A stretch of 64,000 nucleotides of DNA from Tubulanus polymorphus (GCF_964204645.1 NC_134036.1:4142001-4206000); one strand, 5' to 3'. Shown: positions 24,101 to 37,279, numbered from the stretch's first letter. Notes: generated by a model from the letters alone, not told the origin. Translations and numbers: made by a program.

Positions 24101-27096
24101 CGGAAAGATTGGACACAGATCTAAATACAACACATTCGACAAACAACGAAACATTTGAGCAGATACAAGATAAATCATTTGGAGACTCTGGTTTCAAAAA
24201 CTCGAGCTGTAAGATTGGTTGGGTAAGCATAGATAAACAATGCTATCAAATATTGACGGACTGGAACAAACATCGACGTTTAGATAAAGAAACTGTGACA
24301 GAGGCGTGTGATAGCATCCGTGGTAAAATAGGCAGATTAAGCAAACATACAGAAAAAGATATCTTTAATTTGATAAGAGCATTTCAATATCGACATCAAT
24401 ATAGCTCTATACTAACGATGACTTCTAATGACAGACTTCAGGTTATACACCCAATAATCACTAGAGATGAAATGACTTATATTCAATCAGTTAAATGGAT
24501 GATGAAACAGTTTGATAACGCGACAGATACAGCGCATTCTGTTTTGTGTTCATACAATGTAACTGATGAATTGGCTTCTATAAGCGGTTGTAAATCGTGG
24601 CAGTTTGAATGTAACGATCGAAAATGTATCGGCGACCATCGCGTATGTGATACTAGAAACGACTGTCAACACGGTGAAGATGAACTCAATTGTACGGATA
24701 TAGATTTACACAGTCATTTTCAATGCAATGATGGTCAGATTATATCAATAAGTGGATTCTGTGACTTCATGCAGGATTGTGTGGATGGTTCTGATGAGAA
24801 ATCTTGTTTTCATCCCCCCTGTTTGTCCGAACAATTTCGCTGTGACAGTGGCCAATGTATAAGTAGGTCGGACAGATGTAATGGATTTACTGATTGTAAG
24901 GACGACTCCGATGAAATGGGATGCACCACTCAAATGTGTCAAGGATTCCTGTGTAACAGTGGAAACTGTATCAGTTCTGAGTTGTATCAGGATGGTGTCG
25001 TGGATTGTAGTGGAAGCCTCGAAGAAGATGAATTAGTAACATCTTCTAATGTTACAGTGAATCCTACTGTTCAGTGCAATAATGAAAACTACTGCACAAC
25101 TAACTTTACAAATCTTTGTTCGAAATCCGATGAACAAAGATGTTCTTTCAATTCTCCTCATTGTTATGCAAGACGTCACAGATGTATTCTAGATAAAATG
25201 ACAAATGGTTTCCCAATTTGTAGAAATCTTGAGCACGTTTTGAGATGTGAAGAATTTGAATGTCCAGCTGGTACTGTAAAATGTCCAGCATCGTACTGTA
25301 TACCGATCAGACAGGTGTGCGATGGTCAATCAGATTGTTCTAATTCAGAAGATGAGCAAAACTGCGAGACATTTTCATGTCCGGGAATGTTTAAATGTGG
25401 TCAGGAAAATCGATGTATCTCACAATCTGAAGTGTGTGATGGGGTCGTTAATTGTAAACATACAACTGATGACGAGGCTTTCTGTAACGTCACGTGTCCT
25501 AAGGGCTGTAAATGTCAAGGTCATTTGATCGATTGTGATAACGCTCGTTTATCAAATATTACTAGTCTTTTTTCAGCATCAAGTCGAGTTTTAGTTCTGT
25601 CAAATAATGGAATTGTTCTGACCCAGTCGACGTTTACTGCTTTCGTGTATCTTCGAATGCTCAACATCTCCTTCAATGAATTGTCTTATATTTTACCAAA
25701 CTCGTTCACAAACTTGCATAATCTATATACATTAGACCTGACATACAACAACATAACATCATTATCTACAAATACATTCACCGGTTTGTATAGTTTGAAA
25801 CAGTTATTGATTACTGAAAATCCACTACGTCATTTAGAGGACGACACCTTCCAAGATTTGAAGGCACTCGAAATTCTCGATCTTCACGGACTTTCGTTGT
25901 TGGTGCTTGGTAGATTTGTATTTCGAGGTTTATCTGCATTACAGTCGTTGAATATCAGCAGTAACAGAATCAATCATATTTCACTATATTCTTTTTCAGG
26001 ATTGAATGAAGTAAGGACTCTCGATATAACTAACAACTACAAAGTCATTTCAACAGAGACAGGTGTTTTCGTCAATCTGACATCATTAGTCTCCTTAGCG
26101 TCTGATGCTTACAAATTTTGTTGCATGGCTCCGAACGTTGACCAGTGCCTTCCCGAAGCTGATCAATTTTCCTCCTGTTCTGATCTGATGGGTAACACAG
26201 TCCTCAGAGCTATCATTTGGGTCATCGCTGCGTTCGGTTTCCTCGCGAATAGTATTGTCATTTTATTTCGTTATCGATCTATTCGACTTTCGTCCTCCGA
26301 AAAGCGTAACACATCTTCTGATATCCTAATTATCAATATCGCAGCTTGTGATTTTCTGATGTCGATTTATTTATTTTTGATAGCGGGAGCAGATTACGTT
26401 TATAAAGGAGTTTATTTCCTAAATTCTGAAACTTGGACCGACAGTTCATTTTGTAGTTTCGGTGGAGTTATAGTGACCATTTCCTGTGAAGGCTCATTAA
26501 CGTTTCTGTTTATTCTAACGCGTCACAGATTTTCAAATATCATTAATCCATTTTCGGGAAGCCCGATTGCATCTCCGAGATATGTATCAATAATTTGTTG
26601 CATATGTTGGCTATCAATAAGTACAATTTCTTTAATACCACTGTCACAGTCATCTTACTTCGGGAACAAATTCTACGGCACAACCGGAGTTTGTTTACCT
26701 ATGAATTTAATAGCAATCGATGTCAACGCCTGGCAATATTCATTCGCTATTTTCACCGTCTTAAACTCTGTCATACTTGCTACCATAATGGCGACTTATG
26801 CGCAAATGTACAGCCACGTATCTGGAAGTAGGTCTGGTTCGGGTAGAATCGACCCTACTGAACTCATATTGGCACGCAGGAGTTTGGTGATAAATCTGTG
26901 TAATTTATTTTGTTGGCTGCCGTTAATTATCGTTCAGTTTTGCGCCGTATTACGGGTAGAAATACCGAATCAGGTGGCGGCTTGGCTGGCTGTTCTTTTC
27001 TTACCGATCAACTCGTCCCTCAATCCCCTTCTTTACACAATACTGACAATCGATATGAAATCAATACGGGCAAAAACTAAACGCTTACGGTATTAG
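21118..27096 (+). CDS. Receptor copy D: CUB / C-type lectin / LDLa / LRR / 7TM receptor
   Basis: Exons 21118-22344, 22428-23750 and 23854-27096 give 1930 residues; introns are phase 0 (83 and 103 bp). ATG 21118 (or 21130) opens the signal peptide. The 5' half equals that of C. From about 22877 it is a clearly separate paralogue with many replacements in the last CUB, between the lectin domains and in the LRRs, and with a slightly longer second intron. All domains of B are present: two lectin-like domains, six LDLa modules, LRR block, hinge KFCCMAP and 7TM with HRF for DRY and NPLLYT. The last residues are KTKRLRY. The 3' flank differs completely from A-C, which marks the end of this tandem block. 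Predicted surface receptor; ligand unknown. Confidence 0.87.
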
Positions 27097-27304
27097 ATAC
27101 GGCATTTTCATCAAGCATGTTGCTTTCGCCTGAACGAAATTCAAGTGGAGGCATTGTGGAAAACCATTATCCATCAGATGCAGAAAATATCAAAAAGTGA
27201 TTTAACGGCCGATGCCATTTCGAAGATATTTGTTCAAACGTTGAGAATAGCTTCCCGCCCCTAACTGTAACTCGGCGCTTGAAATATATAACAAATAACA
27301 TGTA

Positions 27305-27310
27305 TTTATT
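27305..27310 (-). terminator. Possible poly(A) signal of the mucin gene
   Basis: AATAAA on the - strand, about 610 bp after the predicted mucin stop codon. Weak evidence in AT-rich sequence. Confidence 0.3.
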
Positions 27311-27317
27311 TACACAG

Positions 27318-27323
27318 AATAAA
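27318..27323 (+). terminator. Possible poly(A) signal of receptor D
   Basis: AATAAA 222 bp after the D stop codon. It is the first such hexamer noted on the + strand after the gene. The flanks are AT-rich, so a chance match is possible. Confidence 0.4.
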
Positions 27324-27917
27324 CATATCTTAACTGAAAAAGTGCACTGAACCCCGTAGTGTTTTGTATATTGATTTGCACAGTTCCGCGTGCACTTGTT
27401 GCTGTCCACCAATCAGCACTCCAGTTTAGCGAAACTGACCAATGAACACGGCGTTCTCTTAGTGTGCACTTCGTCGTTCGTCAGTCTTCAACCAATCGCA
27501 TAGTTGAATAAACATGAGTCGAACTATGACACAAAGCTGCACTTTGACGTCATAATAGATCACACTTCCGAGTAATTTTGCATAGATATGTCTCGCGAGC
27601 TCTTTGCTAAATGAATTCTTTTTGAATACCTCATTGCGAAATTCATCCCGTCGGCTTTTTGAATTTATCATCTGTAAACAGAGCAAAGTGTTGGCGTTAT
27701 GATAGGCGAATACTTTCCTCAATTCGTTGATACAATATAGATCCAAATTACACGAAATATCTCGATTATTTCCTTTTAAATTCGGGTTTTTGCTCAGATA
27801 CGTTATTTAAGTGACGATGAATACAATCCAGAAATTTAAAAAAAAAACTGTAGACGTGTTATCAATTTTTTCTAAGAATGTTGTCGACGAATGGTTTCGG
27901 CCCCAGTTCGATCCGAT

Positions 27918-30900
27918 TTAAATGGTACCTTTATAAAACTGGAATTGGTATTCTGGTAATCTGGTTAGCGGTGGTTGACTGTACGGCGTGGGTGGTCCAA
28001 CTACTCCGCTTGATCTGTAAATGATAAGTATATACACGGTATAAATAAATGGTACATTCTACTTAGTTCATTTTCGATTAAAAATTTGCGCTCATAAAAT
28101 GTCTAATATCTTGTGTGTCAAGGGTTCAATTAGTAATATCTCTGCTGAACACACGTGAAGTGTAGACAAACATGTAGAATGGTGATAATTTCACGAGATT
28201 GAAAGTCTGCTGGAAAGGGTCCTGATTGATACAAGCGTAGGACCAAGGCAGTGTGATGAGTTTAGCCTATCTAATGACCAAGGTCTTCAAAAGAGAAATT
28301 GACGCTTGTAATTGACGATTGTGTGATTGAATTGAATTAGAAATTATTCCTTAAGATGAAAAAAAAGATTAATTTTTATGAGATTGTTCTGATATTGTTA
28401 TTTTTCTGGAATGGTAGAACTTTTCAATGAGGGGCAGCGTGCGACGAGTAACGCCGTTAAGACGGACTACGGATGAAGTACTGGGTGATTGGTTTCTAGA
28501 TCCTCGCGATTGGGTTATTGGTTTCTGGATTCTCGTGATCAAGTCGTACTTACATATTCACTTTATCGTCACGCCATGTCTTCGCAGTTCTAAAGTCGAA
28601 CAACGCTTGAGGTGGTGCTTCCATGGCTCCACTTCCCGACCAACTTCGATGCACAGCGTCATTCGTTGTAGGCTGAAGCCCTCTGAAAATATGAATAATA
28701 CTCCTTGCACTCTCAGAACAAAAGGTTTTTTGCGGAACCTCAGAGTTCTAGATCGGGTTCTGCGAGGTTCTAGCCGGCTAACAATGATAGCATGGCATAT
28801 TATTTTGAATCTCTTGGTATATATGTATCTTTCTGTATTTTCTTATACCTTTGAGGTGCGTATAGGTTATGCACCGAAAGTGACCTAGCTGATCGCGGGG
28901 TATCGATGACCGACGGCACGTACATCGATCTGGAATCCGCGTCCGTGGCGAATATCGGCGACACGGCCGCGACGGGAATCGGCGGGCGGTAGAAAGCGTT
29001 GTTGTCGTTGGTCAGCGCCCTGCAAAATAAGTAAAACGATGTTGAGGTTGTTTTTAAGTTACCACCTCGTACCCATTCCTGAAACTAGATAGTGGTCGCC
29101 TAGGCTCCACGTGTGTGCAGCACTTCCCCAAGGACATAACTAATCGAAAATGAATTACATCCTCGGGATTTCGGATATTTTATCAACACCCTTTAAAAAA
29201 GTAATCGACCACCCTTCACGTCTATCGAGGACTTCATCTGAGACATTTCAATTGGAAATTAACTAAACACATCGGACATTAAGCTTAGATATTTCAGCAC
29301 AATTAAGAAAAGTGACCATTCACACTTCACGTGTGTTTAGGACTTCACCAGAGATATTTCCAATTGAAAGCTTAACAAAACAATGAGTCCCAGATATTTC
29401 ATCCAAGTGTTCTGGTCATATGATACGACACAATCGTGGGACGGTGAAGTCAACGATGAAGTGTTCGGCAGATTAACACGTTTCACCAGTTTAAACTCAC
29501 CCTCGTTGATCAACCACGTTAGATTCCAGGCCGTCTAGGAAATCTAGGTCGTTCGGAATGTGCTGCTTTTGAATGAGGTGCACATCGGAGCCGGCTTGCT
29601 CCGCGCGCCGACGTCGGCACACCAGAATCGCGGCAACCAACAATCCCAGGAGCAATAATACGCCCGCCGATATTCCTAATCCCAACGCTAGCGGCATCAT
29701 CGAACTAGCTACAACCGAGAGTGAAAGATAGGATTGGATAAAGATCATTAACCCTTTTTTCGAGAAAATTAAGTTGAATACGATGATGGCTCCTTAAATG
29801 TAGCCGCAACTTTTGTAATTGTCCGCATTACTGACGATGGCACAGTACATAGTATGTGTATCCAAAACGTTATTACTTTTCTAATTGAATCTAATTGAAT
29901 CCACTAATAGTGAAGGTAGACAGAGTATCATTATACTAACCAGCCCCGAGAGGCGGAGTTGTGCCAATGGCAATTCTTGTTGTTGTCCGATCTGATAACT
30001 GTGTAGTTAGGTGTGGTGCTTCGCTAACTGTTGTGGTCTCCGAGGCAATGGAACTGAATGTGGAACCCTTTTCGCTCGATGAGATAGGAGTTACTGGTTT
30101 TGCAGTCGATGCTGACACTGTTGGTCCAGACGCAGTTGGTCCTGACGCAGTTGATACGGATTGTGTCAATCCAGATGCGGATGATCCTTGTGCAGTTGAA
30201 CCAGATGCTGTTGGCTTAGGCGACGTTGATCCAGATGGAGTCAAACCAGATGCGGATGATCTAGACATTGTTGATACAGAAGCTGTTGATCCAGCAACAC
30301 TTGACCCTGACGTAGTGGATCCAAATGGAGTCAAACCAGATGCGGATGACCCAGATACTGTTGATACCGACGCTGTTGATCCTGATGCAGTTGAGCCGGA
30401 TGGGGTTAAACCAGATGCGGAGGTTGATTCAGACACTGTCGATAAAGAAACAGTTGATCCTGACGCATGTGACACAGACACTGTTGGTACAGAAGCTGTT
30501 GATCCTGATGCAGTCGATCCAGACACTGTTGATACAGAAGCTGTTGATCCAGATACAGTTGGAAAAGACGCTGTTGTTCCTGATGCTGTGGAACCAGAAA
30601 CTGTTGATAAAGAAGCCGTTGACCCCGATGCCGTTGACCCAAACACTGTTGATACAGACGATGTTGATCTATATGGAGTCGGTCCAGATGCAGTTGACCC
30701 AGACGGTGTCAAATCCGAAGCGGATGACACAGAAACTGTCGATACAGAAGTGGTTGATTCTGATGCAGTTGATCCAGATGCAGATGACCCAGACACTGTT
30801 GGCTCAGACGCTGTTGATCCTGATGCAGTTGACCCAGATAAAGTCAAACCAGAAGCAGATGACCCAGACACTGTTGATACAGAAGATGTTGATTCTGACG

Positions 30901-33900
30901 CTGTTGATCTAGACATTGTTGATGCAGATGTAGACAATCCAGATGCAGTTGACCCAGACACTGTTGATCCTGATACTATTGTTCCAGATGCAGATGACCC
31001 AGACAATGTGGATTGAAAAGATGTTGTTCCGGACAATGTTGCGCCAGATGCTGTTGATCCGGATTGAGTCAAACCAGATGCAGACGATCCAGACACTGTG
31101 GGTACAGATGTTGATACAGACACTGTTGATCCTGATAATGTTGATCCAGATACAGATGACCCAGACACTGTCGATCTTGATACTGTTGATCCAGATACAG
31201 ATGACCCAGACAATGTTGATAGAGAAGATGTTGACCCAGACACTGTTGCTCCAAATGACGTTGATCCAGATATTGTTGATCCGGTTTGAGTCAAACCAGA
31301 TGCAGACGACCCAGACACTGTTGGTTCGGAAGATGTTGATCCGGATGCTGTTGATCCAGATACTGTTGATACAGAGGATGTTGATCCTGATACAGTTGAT
31401 CCAGATTCAGACGACCCAGACACTGTTGATCTTGATACTGTTGATCCAGATGCAGATGACCCAGACACTGTTGATCCTGATACTGTTGATCCAAATGAAG
31501 ATGACCCAGACACTGTTGATCCTGATACTGTTGATCCAGGTACAGATGACCCAGACAATGTTGATAGAGAAGATGTTGACCCAGACACTGTTGCTCCAAA
31601 TGACGTTGATCCAGATATTGTTGATCCGGTTTGAGTCAAACCAGATGCAGACGACCCAGACACTGTGGGTTCGGAAGATGTTGATCCCGATGCTGTTGAT
31701 CCAGACACTGTTGATACAGAGGATGTTGATCCTGATACAGTTGATCCAGATTCAGACGACCCAGACACTGTTGATCTTGATACTGTTGATCCAGATGCAG
31801 ATGACCCAGACACTGTTGATCCTGATACTGTTGATCCAAATGAAGATGACCCAGACACTGTTGATCCTGATACTGTTGATCCAGATACAGATGACCCAGA
31901 CAATGTTGATAGAGAAGATGTTGACCCAGACACTGTTGCTCCAAATGACGTTGATCCAGATATTGTTGATCCGGTTTGAGTCAAACCAGATGCAGACGAC
32001 CCAGACACTGTGGGTTCGGAAGATGTTGATCCCGATGCTGTTGATACAGAAGATGTTGATCCTGATGCAGTCAATCCAGATGCCGATGACCCAGATGCTG
32101 TTGGTTTAGATGCAGTTGACCCAGATGGAGTCAAATCAGATGCAGCTGATCCCGATGCTGTTGATACAGAAGATGTTGATCCTGATGCAGTAGATCCAGA
32201 TGCCGATGACCCAGGCACTGTTGGTTTAGATGCGGTTGACCCAGATGGAGTTAAAACAGATGTAGATGACCCAGACACTGTTGGTGCAGAATATGTTGAT
32301 CCAGATGCTGTTGATCCAGTCACTGTTGATCCAGATGACGTTGATAAAGATGGAGTCAACTGCGATGCTGATGACCCAGATGCACTTGTTCCAGACACTG
32401 TTGACCCAGATGGAGTCGACCTAGAAACAGATGATCCAGAAACTGTTAATAAAGATGTTGATCCTGACACTGTCGATCCAAATGACGTTGATCCAGCCGC
32501 TTTTGATGCAGAAGCCGTTGATCCTGATGCAGTCAACCCGGATGCAGATGACCTAGATACTGTTGGTTCAGATGCAGTTGACCCAGATGGTGTTAATCTT
32601 GGTGTAGTTGATCCCGAAACTGTCGACACAGAAGCTGTCGATCGAGAAACTGTTGATCCAGATGATGTCAATTCAGATGTGGATGACCCAGACACTCCTG
32701 ACACAGAAGCTGTTGATCCCGATGCAGTTGATCCAGACACTATTGGTCTAGTAGCTGTTGATCCCGATGGAGTCAAACCAGAAGCTGATGATCCAGGTAC
32801 TGTTGATACAGAAGCTGATGATTTAAAAATAGTTGATCCAGATGGAGTTAAACCAGATGTGAATGATCGAGACACGGTCGGTAAAGTGGCTGTCGTTCCA
32901 GATTCAGTGGATCCTGATGATGTAAAATCTGATGCAGATGACCCAGATACTGTTGATGAAGAAGCTGTTGATCCCGATGCTGGTGATCCAGACACTGTTG
33001 ATACAGAAGGTGTTGATCTAGATGGAGTCGTTCCAGATGCAGTTGACCCAGATATCTTAGATACCGAAACTGCTGATCCTGATACTGTTGATCCAGATGC
33101 AGTTGACCCAGGAGAAGTCAAATCTGATGCGGATGACACAGACACTGTTGACACCTTTGATACAGAAGCTGTTGATTGTGATACGGTTGGTCCAGATGCA
33201 GATGACCCAGCCACAGTGGGTTTAGATGCAGAAGATCCAGATGCAGTTGACCCAGATGGAGTTAAACCAGATGCAGATGTTGGTCCCGATGCAGTCGATC
33301 CAGACACTGTTGATTCAGGTACTGTTAATTCAGACACTGTCGATACAGAAGCCGTCGATCCAGATACAGTTGACCCAGATGATATCATATCAGAAGCAGT
33401 TTCAGTTGATTTAGACACTGCCGATACAGAATCTGTTGAAACGGAAGCAGTTGCAGACGACGTTGATCCAGGTGGAGTCGATCCAGATGCGGTTGAGCCA
33501 GACGCTGCTGATCCAGATGCAGTAGAAACAGACGCATTTGATCCTGGAGTTCTTAATCCGGACGCAGTTGATCCAGATGCAGTCGGGCCAGCAGATGCGG
33601 ATACAAGCGGAGTCGATCCAGATGTGGATGACCCGGACACCATTGATACAGAAGTTGTTAATCCGGACGCAGTTGATCTTGATGTAGCATGGCTAACAGA
33701 AGCTGATGCAAGTAGAGTCGATCCAGTTGCGGAAGATCCTGATGGACTTGGTCCTAATGTAGTTGCTCCGGACATAGTCGATACAGAAGCTGTTGGTCCA
33801 GATTGAGTTGATCCAGTGGTGGATGACCCTAGTGGAGTTGATCCAGATGCGCTTGATCCGGACACTGTAGATATAGAAGCTGTTGGTCCAGGTTGAGTCG

Positions 33901-36900
33901 ATCCAGATGCGGATGACCCCGGTGCAGTTGATCCAGTTGCACTTGATCCGGACACTTTTGTTACAGAGGCTGTTGATCCTGATTGAGTCGATCCAGAGGC
34001 GGATGATCCTGGTGCAATTGATCCAGTTGCACTTGATCCTGACAATGTTGATACAGAGGCTGTTGATCCAGATTGAGTCGATCCAGAGGCGGATGATCCT
34101 GGTGCAGTTGATCCAGTTGCACTTGATCCTGACAATGTTGATTCAGAGGCCGTTGATCCAGATTGAGTCGATCCAGATGCGGATGCCCCTGATGGAGTTG
34201 ACCCAGATGCACTTGATCCTGACAATGTTGATATAGAGGCCGTTGATCCAGATTGAGTTGATCCAGATGCGGATGCCCCCGGTGCAGTTGATCCAGTTGC
34301 ACTTGATCCGGACATTGTTGATACAGAGGCCGTTGATCCAGATTGAGTTGATCCAGATGCGGATGCCCCCGGTGCAGTTGATCCAGTTGCACTTGATCCA
34401 GACAATGTTGATACAGAGGCTGTTGATCCAGATTGAGTCGATCCAGAGGCGGATGATCCTGGTGCAGTTGATCCAGTTGCACTTGATCCTGACAATGTTG
34501 ATTCAGAGGCCGTTGATCCAGATTGAGTTGATCCATATGCGGATGCCCCCGGTGCAGTTGATCCAGTTGCACTTGATCCGGACATTGTTGATACAGAGGC
34601 TGTTGATCCAGATTGAGTCGATCCAGATGCGGATGCCCCCGGTGCAGTTGATCCAGTTGCACTTGATCCGGACACTGTTGATACAGAGGCTGTTGATCCA
34701 GATTGAGTTGATCCAGATGCGGATGCCCCTGGTGCAGTTGATCCAGATGCACTTGATCCGAAGACTGTAGATAGAGACGCTGTTGATCCAGATTGAGTCG
34801 ATCCAAACGCGGATGATCTTGGTGCAGTTGATCCAGTTGCACTTGATCCGGACACTGTTGTTACAGAGGCTGTTGATCCAGATTGAGTCGATCCAGAGGC
34901 GGATGATCCTGGTGCAGTTGATCCAGTTGCACTCGATCCGGACACTGTTGATACAGAGGCTGTTGATCCAGATTGAGTCGATCCAGATGCGGATGACCCC
35001 GGTGGAGTTGATCCAGTTGCTCTTGATCCGGACAATGTATATACAGAGGCTGTTGATCCTGATTGAGTCGATCCAGATGCGGATGACCCTGGTGCAGTTG
35101 ATCCAGTTGCACTTGATCCGGACAATGTTGATACAGAGACTGTTGATCCTGATTGAGTCGATCCAGATGCGGATGACCCTGGTGCAGTTGATCCAGTTGC
35201 ACTTGATCCGGACAATGTTGATACAGAGACTGTTGATCCAGATTGAGTCGATCCAGACGCGGATGATCCTGGTGCAGTTGACCCAGATGCACTTGATCCG
35301 GACACTGTATATACAGAGGCTGTTGATCCTGATTGAGTCGATCCAGATGCGGATGACCCTGGTGCAGTTGATCCAGTTGCACTTGATCCGGACAATGTTG
35401 ATACAGAGGCTCTTGATCCTGATTGAGTCGATCCAGATGCGGATGATCCCGGTGCAGTTGATCCAGTTGCACTTGATCCGGACAATGCTGATACAGAGGT
35501 CGTTGATCCAGATTGAGTCGATCCAGAGGCGGATGATCCTGGTGCAGTTGATCCAGTTGCACTCGATCTGGACACTGTTGATACAGAGGCTGTTGATCCA
35601 GATTGAGTCGATCCAGATGCGGATGACCCCGGTGGAGTTGATCCAGTTGCTCTTGATCCGGACAATGTATATACAGAGGCTGTTGATCCTGATTGAGTCG
35701 ATCCAGATGCGGATGACCCTGGTGCAGTTGATCCAGTTGCACTTGATCCGGACAATGTTGATACAGAGACTGTTGATCCTGATTGAGTCGATCCAGATGC
35801 GGATGACCCTGGTGCAGTTGATCCAGTTGCACTTGATCCGGACAATGTTGATACAGAGACTGTTGATCCAGATTGAGTCGATCCAGATGCGGATGCCCCT
35901 GGTGCAGTTGACCCAGATGCACTTGATCCGGACACTGTATATACAGAGGCTGTTGATCCTGATTGAGTCGATCCAGATGCGGATGACCCTGGTGCAGTTG
36001 ATCCAGTTGCACTTGATCCGGACAATGTTGATACAGAGGCTGTTGATCCTGATTGAGTCGATCCAGATGCGGATGATCCCGGTGCAGTTGATCCAGTTGC
36101 ACTTGATCCGGACAATGCTGATACAGAGGCCGTTGATCCAGATTGAGTTGATTCAGATGCGGATGCCCCTGGTGCAGTTGATCCAGTTGCACTTGATCCT
36201 GACAATGTTGATATAGAGGCTGTTGATCCAGATTGAGTCGATCCAGATACGGATGATCCTGGTGGAGTTGATCCAGTTGCACTTGATCCGGACACTTTTG
36301 ATACAGAGGCTGTTGATCCAGATTGAGTCGATCCAGATGCTGGTGGAGTTGATGCACTTGATCCAGACATTGTTGATACAGAAGCTGTTGGTCCAGATGA
36401 AGTTGGTCCAGAAAGTGTTGGTCCAGATGAAGTTGGTCCAGAAACTGTTGGTCCAGATGAAGTTGGTCCAGAAACTGTTGGTCCAGATGAAGTTGGTCCA
36501 GAAACTGTTTGTCCAGATGAAGTTGGTCCAGAAACTGTTTGTCCAGATGAAGTTGGTCCAGAAACTGTTAGTCCAGATGAAGTTGGTCTAGAAACTGTTG
36601 GTCCAGATGCAGTAGCTACAGACGCAGTTGATCCAGATGCTGTTTTCCCAGGAGCTGTTGATCCCGATGCGGTCGTCACTGATGCCGTTGAACCAGATTT
36701 AGTTGACCCAGATGTAGCTGGTCCAGAAGCCGTCGATCGAGATGCAGTTAATTCGGATGCAGTTGATCCTGATGTTGTTGGCCCAGAAGCCGATGACCCA
36801 GATACAGTTGACACAGATGTGGTCGGTCCCGAAACTGTTGGTCCGGATGCTATCGTTGACCCAATTGACGTTGTCTTGAGAGTCGATACATTACTTGCTG

Positions 36901-37114
36901 TCGATCCAGATGATGCTGTCACTGGTTTAGACGTTGTCGCTGCGGAAGATGTTTCCGCGTGTGTTGTTCGTTTGGATACTGTTGTTGTTGGTGCAGGTGT
37001 TGTCGATTGGACGGTTGAGCTTGTTTCTGTAGTAGAGGGGCCTGGCACGGGTTTGAAGCCCGGAGGACTGATAAAGGGAGGAATCGGTAGCGACGGAAAG
37101 TTCGGCGCCGCCAT
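27918..37114 (-). CDS. Giant Ser/Thr/Gly-rich transmembrane mucin-like protein
   Basis: Four exons on the - strand: 37114-29941, 29708-29501, 29019-28885 and 28014-27918, about 2537 residues. Junction phases agree: G/CT makes Ala, GG/G makes Gly, AG/A makes Arg. Exon 1 (about 2391 residues) has a Pro/Thr-rich N-terminus and then hexapeptide-like repeats (GSTASV, SGSSAT, GSTAPG) rich in Ser, Thr, Gly and Ala; I see no cysteine in it. This fits a densely O-glycosylated extracellular stalk. Exon 2 encodes one helix (GISAGVLLLLGLLVAAILV) followed by CRRRR, a stop-transfer signal. Exons 3-4 give a cytoplasmic tail of about 110 residues ending FQFYKGTI. The donor after exon 3 (AG/GTCACT) is weak; reading through would give another tail. 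Without the donor after exon 2, the protein ends a few bases later at QRG. No signal peptide follows ATG 37114; a strong acceptor ends at 37145 and an in-frame TGA lies between, so the true N-terminus probably lies on an upstream exon. Confidence 0.72.
28015..29940 (-). other. Introns of the mucin gene
   Basis: Three introns (28015-28884, 29020-29500 and 29709-29940) separate the last four exons. Donors are GTTAGT, GTGAGT and GTCACT; acceptors are TTGTAG, TTTTGCAG and TTTACAG. They contain copies of the diverged repeat also found after the receptor genes: about 28060-28180 in + orientation (AAATGTCTAATATC, ACACGTGAAGTGTAG) and about 29200-29430 in - orientation (TTCACACTTCACGTGTG). A 153-codon open frame at 28427-28888 (+) is not credible. 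Confidence 0.5.
31290..31979 (-). repeat. 345-bp tandem repeat inside the mucin exon
   Basis: Two adjacent 345-bp units (31290-31634 and 31635-31979) and the start of a third at 31980. Each encodes 115 residues including SEPTVSGSS and FGATVSGST, and is itself made of 18-bp modules. Few differences separate the units. Confidence 0.8.
34891..36150 (-). repeat. 630-bp higher-order repeat (7 x 90 bp) inside the mucin exon
   Basis: The mucin coding repeat here has a 90-bp (30-residue) period covering GSTQSGSTASVSTLSGSS and GSTAPGSSAS. Seven such units form a 630-bp block that is repeated next to itself (34891-35520 and 35521-36150). Variant positions match in register, for example the ACAATGTAT variant at 35032 and 35662. 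The 90-bp units continue on both sides, from about 33.9 to 36.3 kb. Confidence 0.85.
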
Positions 37115-37279
37115 TCTTCGTTTAAACGCTTCACTTCAACGAATCTGGAAAAAAATAGAAAAAAGAAATATTTCAATTTCAACTTCAACAATACCCTCGA
37201 CCAAACTGAATTGTTGGTGTGGCCTGGATCGACCCCCTTTTGATATCAAACAATTTTTCATTGGAAGTGTGACTTTTGA

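Larger units (their letters stand above)
27097..27917. other. Short intergenic region between convergent genes D and mucin
   Basis: The region separates the stop of D (+) from the predicted stop of the mucin gene (-). No gene is seen. AATAAA occurs on both strands within 19 bp (27305-27323), so the two 3' UTRs may meet or overlap here. The short open frames in this stretch are not supported by neighbours or composition. Confidence 0.5.

Noticed and set aside
28427-28888. 153-codon + strand open frame
   Set aside because: It lies in a predicted mucin intron and overlaps the antisense of its third exon, with no domain or signal.
29961-36591. Long + strand open frames rich in Asp-Pro-Asp-Ala-Val or Ile-Gln repeats opposite the mucin exon
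   Set aside because: They are antisense readings of the 18-bp mucin repeat, broken into many pieces, whereas the - strand is open for 2391 codons and joins in phase to a transmembrane exon.
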